Positions 7,920 to 13,688 of a DNA stretch of 18,097 nt are shown piece after piece. The translations under genes were made by a program, and so were the position numbers. The notes beneath the pieces are model-generated. The model made no database searches. It worked only from the letters and a program-made list of their open reading frames with translations, and had not been told where the DNA came from. The first letter of the stretch is position 1, and each line of letters begins with the position of its first letter. The stretch spans positions 1 through 18,097 of the forward strand of contig JBILVB010000077.1 in assembly GCA_044370695.1 (NCBI GenBank), in the 5' to 3' direction. The DNA is from JBEIFW01 sp044370695. Its GTDB lineage: Bacteria; Actinomycetota; Acidimicrobiia; Acidimicrobiales; Ilumatobacteraceae.

Positions 7920-8359
7920 TCCCCGAAGGTGGGCACCTTGCCCAACACGGCGAGCAACCGCTCGGCCTCGCCATCCGTCAGATGACGGCCGAGATGACGC
8001 TGGACGCTGCGGGCGTGGACCGCTGACGCCCGGCGCACCCGCTCACGCCCGGCCCGGGTGATGACGGCGTGCGCCCCGCGGCCGTCGGCCGGATCGGGTT
8101 CGCGCAGCGCCAAGTCGTGCTCGACGAGGCGATCGAGCACACGGCTCGCCGTGCTCTTGTGCACCCCCAGGGTTGCCGCAAGCTCCTGGATGCGCAGCGA
8201 ACCGCCGGCCGCGCGAAGCGCCTCGAGCGCCGAGTACCACGCAAGCGGCAACCCGCACTGCACCCGAAGGTCGGCGTCGAGCCGGTCCGTCACGACTCTC
8301 GCCACCTCGAGCAACCGCTTCCCGGCCTCGAGCCGGTCCGGTTCGGGGCGCGCCGCCAT
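7880..8359 (-). CDS. MarR-family transcriptional regulator
   Basis: Dimeric winged-helix regulator of 159 aa. The DNA-binding core is LRIQELAATLGVHKSTASRVLDRLVEHDLALREPDPADGR followed by the wing and VITRAGRERV (written in separate pieces in the protein at about residues 54-100). The D-x-R-G motif (DPADGRGA) at the wing is typical of the family. N- and C-terminal helices form the dimer arm. The ATG at 8359 sits 6 nt behind a TAGCCT box, so the transcript is probably leaderless. It lies 21 bp after the flavoprotein reductase on the same strand, so it may control that gene or simply follow it. The C-terminal 13 codons overlap the end of the converging FAS1 gene. Ligand unknown. Confidence 0.9.
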   Translation of the reverse strand: MAARPEPDRLEAGKRLLEVARVVTDRLDADLRVQCGLPLAWYSALEALRAAGGSLRIQELAATLGVHKSTASRVLDRLVEHDLALREPDPADGRGAHAVITRAGRERVRRASAVHARSVQRHLGRHLTDGEAERLLAVLGKVPTFGDHGRSTSTTRASA

Positions 8360-8365
8360 GGCGAC

Positions 8366-8371
8366 AGGCTA
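8366..8371 (-). promoter_or_regulatory. -10 box of leaderless marR promoter
   Basis: Minus-strand TAGCCT (8371-8366) ends 6 nt before ATG 8359. It lies in the 21-bp gap after the reductase stop, so marR can be transcribed separately from the reductase. No clear -35. Confidence 0.5.
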
Positions 8372-8380
8372 CCGACGCAC

Positions 8381-9598
8381 TCACGAAAGGGTCGCAGCGT
8401 GGGCGAGTCCCTCCTCCCAGGAAGCGCCCTCCACCAGCAACTTGCGGTACGACATGAGCGCCCGGGGCATCGACAACCCGAACACGCCGCGCAGGCGTCC
8501 CGACCGGCCGTACAGCGCGACGAACCGTCGCGACGCGACGTCGCCGACGGCGATCGCAACCTCGTCGTCGCCCGACGCCCGACCGAGGAACTGGATCCGC
8601 GCGTCGTATTGGTCGCTCCAGAAGAACGGCACCGGGTCGTAGGCGACGCCCGCTCCGCCAGCGGCGACCGCCAACGCGTTGCGCGCAGCGAGCGCACCTT
8701 GCTCGGCCGCGTTGGTCCAGTGCTCGACCCGCATCTCCTCGCCGTAGCGCGGGTTGGGCCACCGGGCCACGTCGCCGGCGACGTAGACCCCCGGGGGACC
8801 GGCGGCCAGGGTGCCGTCGGCGACGACCCCGTCCCGCAGGGTCAACCCGCTGTCGGACAACCACCCCGTCGCCGGCTGGACCCCGATGCCCACGACGACG
8901 ACATCGGCGTCGAGCACCGTGCCGTCACCGAGCCGAACCCGCTCGACACGGGAATCTCCCTCGATCGCGTCGACCCCGACACCCAGCCGGAGCCGCACGC
9001 CGTGGTCCCGGTGGATCTCGGCACAGGCATCACCGAGCACGGGGCCGAGCCCGCGCACCATCGGGACGGGCAACGCCTCGACCATCGTGACCTCGAGTCC
9101 CCGGGACCGCGCCGTGGCCGCCACCTCGGCGCCGATGAACCCGGCACCGATCACCACCACGTGCTGCGGGGTCGCGTCGAGATCGGTCCGCAGGGCGAGC
9201 GCGTCGTCGAGGGTGCGCAGCTCGTGGATGCCCGGGAGGTCCGGTTGGTTGGGCAACCGGCGGCAGCCGGCGCCGGTTGCGATCACCAGCGCGTCGTAGG
9301 GCACCGACGATCCGTCGGCCAGGGACACCCGTCGCTGCCCGAGGTCGAGTCCGGTCGCCGCCGTACCCAGGCGGAACTCGAGGCCCAGTTCGTCGTAGCT
9401 CCCCGGCTTGCGCAGGGCGATCCGATCGGCCTCCCACTCCCCGGCGAGGACCTTCTTCGACAGCGGCGGCCGGTCGTACGGGAGGTGCTCCTCGGCACCG
9501 ATCAGGGTGAGACGTCCGTCGAACCCCTCGCTGCGGAACGTTTCCGCAGCGCGCAATCCGGCGAGGGAAGCACCGACGACCACGACGTTCTGGACCAT
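8381..9598 (-). CDS. Ferredoxin/rubredoxin reductase-like FAD-dependent oxidoreductase
   Basis: NAD(P)H-dependent flavoprotein that passes electrons to a ferredoxin or similar carrier for a P450 or Rieske oxygenase. The 405-aa length is typical. FAD-binding dinucleotide motif near the N-terminus is VVVVGASLAGLRAAE; the NAD(P)H-binding motif in the middle is VVVIGAGFIGAEVAA; the second FAD motif is GVYVAGDVARWPN. LPYDRPPLSKK, the hallmark of this subfamily, is present and there is no redox CxxC pair. The ATG at 9598 is chosen because the FAD motif begins five residues in and GGTGGAG lies immediately upstream. The oxygenase and ferredoxin partners are not in the window. The marR gene downstream could regulate it. 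Confidence 0.92.
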   Translation of the reverse strand: MVQNVVVVGASLAGLRAAETFRSEGFDGRLTLIGAEEHLPYDRPPLSKKVLAGEWEADRIALRKPGSYDELGLEFRLGTAATGLDLGQRRVSLADGSSVPYDALVIATGAGCRRLPNQPDLPGIHELRTLDDALALRTDLDATPQHVVVIGAGFIGAEVAATARSRGLEVTMVEALPVPMVRGLGPVLGDACAEIHRDHGVRLRLGVGVDAIEGDSRVERVRLGDGTVLDADVVVVGIGVQPATGWLSDSGLTLRDGVVADGTLAAGPPGVYVAGDVARWPNPRYGEEMRVEHWTNAAEQGALAARNALAVAAGGAGVAYDPVPFFWSDQYDARIQFLGRASGDDEVAIAVGDVASRRFVALYGRSGRLRGVFGLSMPRALMSYRKLLVEGASWEEGLAHAATLS

Positions 9599-9629
9599 CG
9601 CTCCACCATGCCACGCCACTACGGCACCG

Positions 9630-9680
9630 GGCACCCGACCGGCCCGGGGGCCTCGGCCCTCAAGACGCTGGTCGGGTGCC
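9630..9680 (-). terminator. 11-bp stem flanking the alkB stop codon
   Basis: Arms GGCACCCGACC (9630-9640) and GGTCGGGTGCC (9670-9680) are perfectly complementary over 11 bp. The 29-nt loop contains a second hairpin GGCCC/GGGCC (9641-9652). One arm is within the last codons of the alkB-like gene and the other lies after its stop, before the reductase. No T-run is seen; a transcription terminator or mRNA-end structure is the likely role. Confidence 0.5.
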
Positions 9681-10412
9681 GGCGGACCCGAACCCCACGG
9701 GAAGTGTGCCGGACTCGTGCGCGCGCGCAGTTGTGCCTTCGTGACGATCGTGCGCGATCGACCGCAAGGCCTCGGGCGGCGGCATCGCATCGTGGCGGAA
9801 CGTGATCGAGAGCCGAGGATCGGCCACCGCCACCTTCGGCACGGCGTGCTCCCACCGCTCCTGGCAGCGACCACCCATCACGATCAGATCGCCACGACCG
9901 AGCAGGAACGTGTGCGACATCCCGCCACCGCGCGGCCGGATCGAGAACGGCCGAGGCGAACCGACCGACACGATGGCCACCGTGGGCACGGGCTGCCAGG
10001 ACGCCAGACGATCCCCGTGCCAGGCGACGCTGTCGGCGCCGCTGCGATACAGGTTGAACCCGATCGAATCGAAGCGGACGCCGTAGCGCCCGTCGAGCGC
10101 AGCTCGGATCCCCTCGAGCACCGGCAAGGGGGCGGGGCCGTCGGCCCGCGCCCACCAGGCACTCAACCGCGGTTCGGCGACCATCCGACCGAACATCGGC
10201 ACCTGGCGGGTGCGCCAGGCCAGGCGGGCCACGAGCTCGGCGAAGACGTGATCGGCACCCGACAGCCAGTGCGGCAACACGTCGAGCCAGCACTCCTCGT
10301 CGAGCCAGATACGGGCGATCCCGGCGAAGGAGGAATCGAAGCCTGGTTCGATCAGACCGAACAGGCTCGGCTGCCACTCGAGGGAGGGCGCCACGGCACC
10401 GGAGGTGAACAT
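9660..10412 (-). CDS. AlkB-like 2-oxoglutarate/Fe(II) dioxygenase
   Basis: Oxidative demethylase of the AlkB family, which repairs N-alkylated bases (1-methyladenine, 3-methylcytosine) in DNA or RNA using 2-oxoglutarate and iron. The 250-aa protein carries the iron ligands H132 and D134 in AWHGDRLASW and H189 in WEHAVPK. The 2-oxoglutarate-binding arginines follow in RLSITFRH (R200, R206). NLYRSGADSVAWH is the usual lead-in to the HxD motif. ATG 10412 is preferred over an upstream TTG because that TTG is itself part of a TTGACA -35 box, with a -10 box ending 7 nt before the ATG. Divergent from an RNA methyltransferase gene. The natural substrate cannot be read from sequence. Confidence 0.93.
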   Translation of the reverse strand: MFTSGAVAPSLEWQPSLFGLIEPGFDSSFAGIARIWLDEECWLDVLPHWLSGADHVFAELVARLAWRTRQVPMFGRMVAEPRLSAWWARADGPAPLPVLEGIRAALDGRYGVRFDSIGFNLYRSGADSVAWHGDRLASWQPVPTVAIVSVGSPRPFSIRPRGGGMSHTFLLGRGDLIVMGGRCQERWEHAVPKVAVADPRLSITFRHDAMPPPEALRSIAHDRHEGTTARAHESGTLPVGFGSAGTRPAS

Positions 10413-10419
10413 GTGTTCG

Positions 10420-10448
10420 ATCCTGCCCAGGGCGGTCGCTCGTGTCAA
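10420..10448 (-). promoter_or_regulatory. alkB promoter: TTGACA, 17 bp, CAGGAT, leaderless start
   Basis: On the minus strand a perfect -35 box TTGACA (10448-10443) is followed after 17 bp by CAGGAT (10425-10420), and the ATG comes 7 nt later. This is the best-formed promoter in the window and fixes the gene's start. Confidence 0.65.
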
Positions 10449-10464
10449 GCGCGACCATGGTCCG

Positions 10465-11286
10465 ATGCCGCCGAGGATCGAACCGGTGCACGACCCGACC
10501 GACGAGCGTGTCGCGCCCTACCGGTCCCTGCGTGATCCCGAAACGCGCCGGCGCATCGAGCCGGCCGAGGGTGTCGCCGTCGTCGAAGGCCTGATCGCGC
10601 TCGCCGAACTCCTGCGCTCGCCGGTCCCGGTCGTGTCGGGCTTCGTGCTCGACGCGCGCCTCGCCCGCGTCGCTGCGCTCTGGCCCGACGGTCCCCCGCT
10701 CTACGTGGCCCCGGCGGCGGTGCTCGACGCCGTCGCCGGGTTCTCGGTGCATCGTGGGGTGCTGGCCCTGGCCCGCCGTCCGACCGCCGCCGGCATCCAC
10801 GATGTCGGGGGCCACCTCACGGTCGTGGCGCTCGACGACCTCAATGACGTCGAAAACCTCGGCGCCATCGGCCGGGCGGCGCGCGCCCTCGGTGCGGGGG
10901 CGCTCGTGCTGTCGCCCCGCTGCGCCGACCCGTACACGCGCCGGGCGCTGCGGGTGTCCCAGGGCCACCTCCTGCACCTACCGGTGGCCCGGGCCGCGGT
11001 CTGGCCCGACGAGCTCGACGGCCTGCGGTCCGCCGGTCATCGGCTCGTCGCGCTCAGCCCCGACGGCGACGCCGACCTCGACGGACTGGTCGTGGGGCCG
11101 GCCGATCGGCTGACGCTGCTGCTGGGCGCCGAAGGTCCGGGCCTGTCGCCGGCCGTCCTCGACCTGGCCGACCTGCGGATCCGCATCCCGCTCCACCCCG
11201 GCGTCGACTCGCTCAACGTCGGCCATGCGGCAGCGATCGCCCTCCATCACGTGGCCGCGTCACGGCGCGCCATGATGCGAGGGTGA
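10465..11286 (+). CDS. SpoU/TrmH-family RNA 2'-O-methyltransferase
   Basis: SAM-dependent methyltransferase of the SPOUT knot fold that methylates ribose 2'-O positions in rRNA or tRNA. The 273-aa protein has an N-terminal substrate-binding domain (about 1-110, with VAVVEGLIALAELL) and a C-terminal catalytic knot. Motif 1 is LDDLNDVENLGAIGRAARALG with the RNA-binding N and R residues; motif 2 is LLLGAEGPGLSP; motif 3 is RIPLHPGVDSLNVGHAAAI, where the SAM-binding knot forms. The ATG at 10465 is 52 bp from the divergent alkB start. The stop overlaps the next gene as GTGA, so translation is probably coupled. Which RNA site is modified (RlmB-like or other) is not decided. Confidence 0.93.
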   Translation: MPPRIEPVHDPTDERVAPYRSLRDPETRRRIEPAEGVAVVEGLIALAELLRSPVPVVSGFVLDARLARVAALWPDGPPLYVAPAAVLDAVAGFSVHRGVLALARRPTAAGIHDVGGHLTVVALDDLNDVENLGAIGRAARALGAGALVLSPRCADPYTRRALRVSQGHLLHLPVARAAVWPDELDGLRSAGHRLVALSPDGDADLDGLVVGPADRLTLLLGAEGPGLSPAVLDLADLRIRIPLHPGVDSLNVGHAAAIALHHVAASRRAMMRG

Positions 11287-11747
11287 TCGACTTCGCCCGC
11301 ACCTTCCACACCGGCATCCGCGTGCCCGACATCCACGCCGCCATGGCCGAACTGTCCGACCAACTCGGCGTCACCTGGGCGGCGCTCCAGGAACGCGACC
11401 AGGCCGTATGGACCCCGGAGACCGGGCTCGTCACCACCCCGCTCAAGTTCACCTACTCCTGCGAAGGACCGGTGCACCTCGAGCTCCTCCAGGGCCAGCC
11501 GGGCACCTACTGGTACGGCGCCGACGCGCCGGGCCCGCACCACATCGGGGTGTGGGTCGACGACGTGAAGGCCACGACCGACGCCGCGGTCGCGGCCGGA
11601 TGGACGCTGCTGTCGGCCGGCGCGCCGCCCGAGCAGGGGTACGGCGCGTTCACCTACGTGCGCTCGCCGCAGGGGATCATCGTCGAGCCGGTGTGGAGTG
11701 CGGTCATCCCGGCCTTCGAGCGCTGGTGGGCGGGCGGTTCGTTGTGA
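11283..11747 (+). CDS. VOC-superfamily (glyoxalase-like) protein
   Basis: Vicinal-oxygen-chelate fold protein of 154 aa, made of two beta-alpha-beta-beta-beta modules. The four expected metal-ligand positions are visible: H9 in FHTGIRVPD, E in VHLELLQG, H in GPHHIGVWVDD and E in GIIVEPVW. Family members act as glyoxalases, epimerases, dioxygenases or resistance proteins; the arrangement resembles the glyoxalase_4 / methylmalonyl-CoA-epimerase-like group, but no reaction is assigned. The GTG start at 11283 overlaps the upstream TGA as GTGA, and its own stop overlaps the DUF4280 start in the same way, so the three genes form a translationally coupled chain. Confidence 0.88.
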   Translation: MIDFARTFHTGIRVPDIHAAMAELSDQLGVTWAALQERDQAVWTPETGLVTTPLKFTYSCEGPVHLELLQGQPGTYWYGADAPGPHHIGVWVDDVKATTDAAVAAGWTLLSAGAPPEQGYGAFTYVRSPQGIIVEPVWSAVIPAFERWWAGGSL

Positions 11748-12139
11748 GCATCCAGGTCACCGCCGGCGCTGCGCTGCTGTGCAGCTTCGGGGTCGCCCCC
11801 TCCACGCTCACCGTCGTGCCGACCGGTCCCCCGGTGCTGGCCGGCGGTGCCCTCGCCGCCACCGTGCAGGACAACAAGCCGCTGGCGAACATCGCCCCGT
11901 TCGGCATGTGCACCACGATCACCAACCCGCAGGTCGCGGCGGCCACCTCCGCGGCGCTCGGCGTGCTCACGCCGCAACCGTGCATCCCGGTCACGACCGC
12001 GCCGTGGTCCCCGGGGTCGACGTCGGTGCTGATCGGCGGCCAGCCGGCCCTCGTGTCGACCTGCACGCTGCTGTGCCAGTGGGGCGGCACGATCACGATC
12101 ACCGCACCGGGCAGTGCCACGACGGTGATGACCGGCTGA
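11744..12139 (+). CDS. PAAR-like DUF4280 protein, spike-tip candidate of a contractile injection system
   Basis: Small all-beta protein of 131 aa expected to cap the VgrG-like spike of an injection particle. The DUF4280/PAAR-like pattern is clear: GAALLCSFGVAPSTLTV at the start, DNKPLANIAPFGMCTTITNP in the middle, then VLTPQPCIPVTTAPWSPGST, VLIGGQPALVSTCTLLCQW and GGTITITAPG. Five cysteines occupy positions usual for this family. GTG 11744 overlaps the VOC stop codon as GTGA. A hairpin follows the stop directly. It is separated from the other injection-system genes by the luxR regulator; together with Pvc16-like and Pvc15-like genes it marks the edge of an eCIS locus. The alternative, a spike tip for a type VI system, is unlikely in a Gram-positive-type actinobacterium. 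Confidence 0.86.
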   Translation: MSIQVTAGAALLCSFGVAPSTLTVVPTGPPVLAGGALAATVQDNKPLANIAPFGMCTTITNPQVAAATSAALGVLTPQPCIPVTTAPWSPGSTSVLIGGQPALVSTCTLLCQWGGTITITAPGSATTVMTG

Positions 12140-12158
12140 GCGTCGCGCCGGGCGACGC
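12140..12158 (+). terminator. Hairpin directly after the DUF4280 stop codon
   Basis: Perfect 7-bp stem GCGTCGC (12140-12146) and GCGACGC (12152-12158) with a 5-nt loop begins on the base after the TGA. No T-run follows. It would separate the trmH-VOC-DUF4280 transcript from luxR. Confidence 0.55.
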
Positions 12159-12173
12159 AGGACGCGGCCCGGC

Positions 12174-12205
12174 CGGACGGGGGTCCGCACGGACTGTGCG
12201 ATGAT
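12174..12205 (+). promoter_or_regulatory. Alternating inverted repeats and extended -10 upstream of luxR
   Basis: CGGAC (12174-12178), GTCCG (12183-12187) and CGGAC (12190-12194) can pair in two mutually exclusive ways; the second pair forms the perfect 12-bp palindrome GTCCGCACGGAC. Five bases on, TGC-GATGAT (12197-12205) resembles an extended -10 box. This could be the luxR promoter with an operator in the spacer; assignment is by inspection. Confidence 0.35.
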
Positions 12206-12240
12206 TCCGCCCGATCGTCGGTTCGCCACGGAGGAGTCTG

Positions 12241-12276
12241 ATGCCCGGGATGACCGTCGTCAGGGGCCCACGGTGA
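12241..12276 (+). CDS. Putative 11-codon leader ORF coupled to luxR
   Basis: ATG 12241 opens a short frame encoding MPGMTVVRGPR and ending in TGA at 12274-12276. The strongest Shine-Dalgarno sequence in this stretch, GGAGGAG (12230-12236), lies 4 nt before it. Its stop overlaps the luxR GTG start as GTGA (12273-12276), and luxR itself has no ribosome binding site at that GTG. Translational coupling or attenuation of the regulator is therefore plausible. No peptide family is recognised. Confidence 0.45.
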   Translation: MPGMTVVRGPR

Positions 12277-12893
12277 GGATTCCCGTGTACGTCCACTCGG
12301 ACGATCCGGTCCTGCAAGCCGGCGTCACGGCGCTGCTGCGTGGTCGGCCCGAGGCGACCGTGGTCGAGGCGACCGACCTCGACACCGCCCGAGTGGTGAT
12401 CGTCGTGGCCGACGACGTCGAGGAGCCGACCGTCCGCACGGCCCGGGCGCTCCAGCGCAACGGCGCCGCGCGACTGGTGCTCGTGATCACCAACCTCGGC
12501 GACGCCGCCCTGCTCGCCGGGATCGGCGCGGGCGCCTGCGGGTTCGTGCGCCGGTCGGAGGCCACCCCCGAGCGGCTCGGGGAGGTGGTGCGAAGCGCCG
12601 CCTCGGGTGACGGTGCCGTGCCACCCGACCTGCTCGGACGGCTGCTCGAGCACATGAGTTCCGTGCAGACCTCGGTGCTCGAACCCCGCGGGTTGTCGCT
12701 GTCGGGCCTGTCCGAGCGGGAGACGACCGTCCTGCGCCTGGTGGCCGAGGGCCTCGAGACGTCCGAGATCGCCGAGCGGTTGTGCTTCTCGGAGCGCACC
12801 GTCAAGGGCGTCATCCACGAGGTGACGACGCGACTGCGACTGCGCAACCGGGCCCAGGCCGTCGCCTACGCCGTGCGCCAGGGACTGATCTGA
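12273..12893 (+). CDS. LuxR/NarL-type regulator with degenerate receiver domain
   Basis: Transcription factor of 206 aa, probably controlling the adjacent injection-system genes. Residues 1 to about 118 have the alternating strand/helix pattern of a receiver domain, with an acidic pair D10-D11 and a Thr at 73. However, strand 3 ends VVIVVADDVEE without the usual D-x-x-MP signature, and the conserved lysine is replaced by R93/R94 in GACGFVRRSE. This suggests signalling that does not depend on ordinary phosphorylation. The C-terminal LuxR helix-turn-helix is intact (about 143-203): LSEREtTVLRLVAEGLETSEIAERL then FSERTVKGVIHEV. GTG 12273 is preferred because the domain starts there; an ATG at 12201 in the same frame lies within the putative -10 box. 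No sensor kinase is adjacent. Confidence 0.85.
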   Translation: MRIPVYVHSDDPVLQAGVTALLRGRPEATVVEATDLDTARVVIVVADDVEEPTVRTARALQRNGAARLVLVITNLGDAALLAGIGAGACGFVRRSEATPERLGEVVRSAASGDGAVPPDLLGRLLEHMSSVQTSVLEPRGLSLSGLSERETTVLRLVAEGLETSEIAERLCFSERTVKGVIHEVTTRLRLRNRAQAVAYAVRQGLI

Positions 12894-12917
12894 CGCAGCC
12901 GCGTCCGCAAGGGAAGC

Positions 12918-12937
12918 CGCCCCTGCCCGAAGGGGCG
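12918..12937 (+). terminator. Hairpin after luxR
   Basis: CGCCCC (12918-12923) and GGGGCG (12932-12937) form a 6-bp GC stem with an 8-nt loop, 25 bp past the luxR stop. There is no T-run. It would isolate luxR from the next promoter. Confidence 0.4.
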
Positions 12938-12949
12938 CACGCGTAGTCG

Positions 12950-12978
12950 TTCCCACCCCGAGCGGGGTGACCTACCGT
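12950..12978 (+). promoter_or_regulatory. Promoter of the Pvc16-Pvc15 operon with embedded palindrome
   Basis: TTCCCA (12950-12955), a 17-bp spacer and TACCGT (12973-12978) form a -35/-10 pair, and the GTG of the Pvc16-like gene follows after 8 nt (leaderless). The spacer is filled by the perfect palindrome CACCCCG-AG-CGGGGTG (12954-12969). A regulator bound there would occlude or reshape the promoter. The neighbouring LuxR-type protein is an obvious candidate, by inference only. Confidence 0.55.
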
Positions 12979-12986
12979 CGGAGACG

Positions 12987-13688
12987 GTGATCCACGAGGT
13001 CGACGACGCCATCCGGGCCCTGCTGCGGCGCGATGCCATCCGGGGCACGGACATCGACATCGTGTTCGACGCTCCCACGAAGGACTGGTCGAGCCGACGC
13101 AACGCCCCGACCATCGACGCCTATCTCTACGACATCCGGGAGGACGTCCGCCGCCGCGAAGTCGGTCGGGTCGACGTCCGCACCGACGGTCTGGTCACCG
13201 CCCGTGTCGGCCCGCCACGCTGGTTCAAGCTGTCGTACCTGCTGACGGCCTGGACCCAGCGGCCCGAGGACGAGCACCGACTGCTCGCCGCCATGCTGCG
13301 CGGGCTGTTGCGCTACGAGGCACTGCCGCCCGACCTGCTGACGGGCTCACTGGGCGATCTCGGCCTGCCGGTGCCCTACACCTGCGGGCTGCCCCCGCCC
13401 GAGGACCGCGCGCTGTCCGACGTCTGGTCCGCCCTCGGCGGGGAGCTGAAGCCCTCGCTCGATCTCGTCGTGATCGCCCCGTTCGACCTGTCGCGCGACC
13501 ACGAGTTCGGGCCGCCGGTCACCGAGGAGACCCGACTCGTGGTGAGCACCGGCCGCCAACTCGCCACCAACGACTGGGCGCCGGAACGCAGCGAACCGCC
13601 TCGGGTGCCGCTCGCCTCCGAAGAACGCGTCGCCGGTCCGCCGCAACGGCCCGGCCGGCGGGTGCGGATCACGGAGCTACCCCGATGA
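12987..13688 (+). CDS. DUF4255 / Pvc16-like cap protein of a contractile injection system
   Basis: Protein of 233 aa resembling the Pvc16/Afp16 N-terminal domain family, which caps the inner tube and sheath and sets particle end or length (family knowledge). The start IHEVDDAIRALLRRD, followed by IDIVFDAPTKDWSSRRN and PTIDAYLYDIREDVRRR, is the family's diagnostic stretch. WFKLSYLLTAWTQRPEDEHRLLAAMLRGLLRY then matches the helical core. The C-terminal ~45 residues are Arg/Pro-rich and probably disordered. GTG 12987 lies 8 nt behind a -10 box. The stop overlaps the start of the AAA+ ATPase gene as ATGA, the usual pvc16-pvc15 type pairing. Confidence 0.87.
   Translation: MIHEVDDAIRALLRRDAIRGTDIDIVFDAPTKDWSSRRNAPTIDAYLYDIREDVRRREVGRVDVRTDGLVTARVGPPRWFKLSYLLTAWTQRPEDEHRLLAAMLRGLLRYEALPPDLLTGSLGDLGLPVPYTCGLPPPEDRALSDVWSALGGELKPSLDLVVIAPFDLSRDHEFGPPVTEETRLVVSTGRQLATNDWAPERSEPPRVPLASEERVAGPPQRPGRRVRITELPR

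Noticed and set aside
8381..9598. Nitrite reductase large subunit or mercuric reductase
   Set aside because: No redox CxxC pair, no siroheme or Fe-S cysteines, and a length of 405 aa with LPYDRPPLSKK fits ferredoxin/rubredoxin reductases.
9619..10977. 452-codon minus-strand frame spanning alkB and trmH
   Set aside because: Antisense to trmH and out of frame with alkB, whose own frame holds the HxD...H...R residues; no domain in the long frame.
11744..12139. Type VI secretion PAAR protein
   Set aside because: The host appears to be an actinobacterium, no Tss genes are present, and Pvc15/Pvc16-like neighbours point to eCIS.
12201..12272. Extending luxR to the in-frame ATG at 12201
   Set aside because: Adds 24 residues with no receiver-domain sequence (MIPPDRRFATEESD...) and the ATG lies inside a possible -10 box; the domain begins at GTG 12273. 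Kept only as an alternative start.
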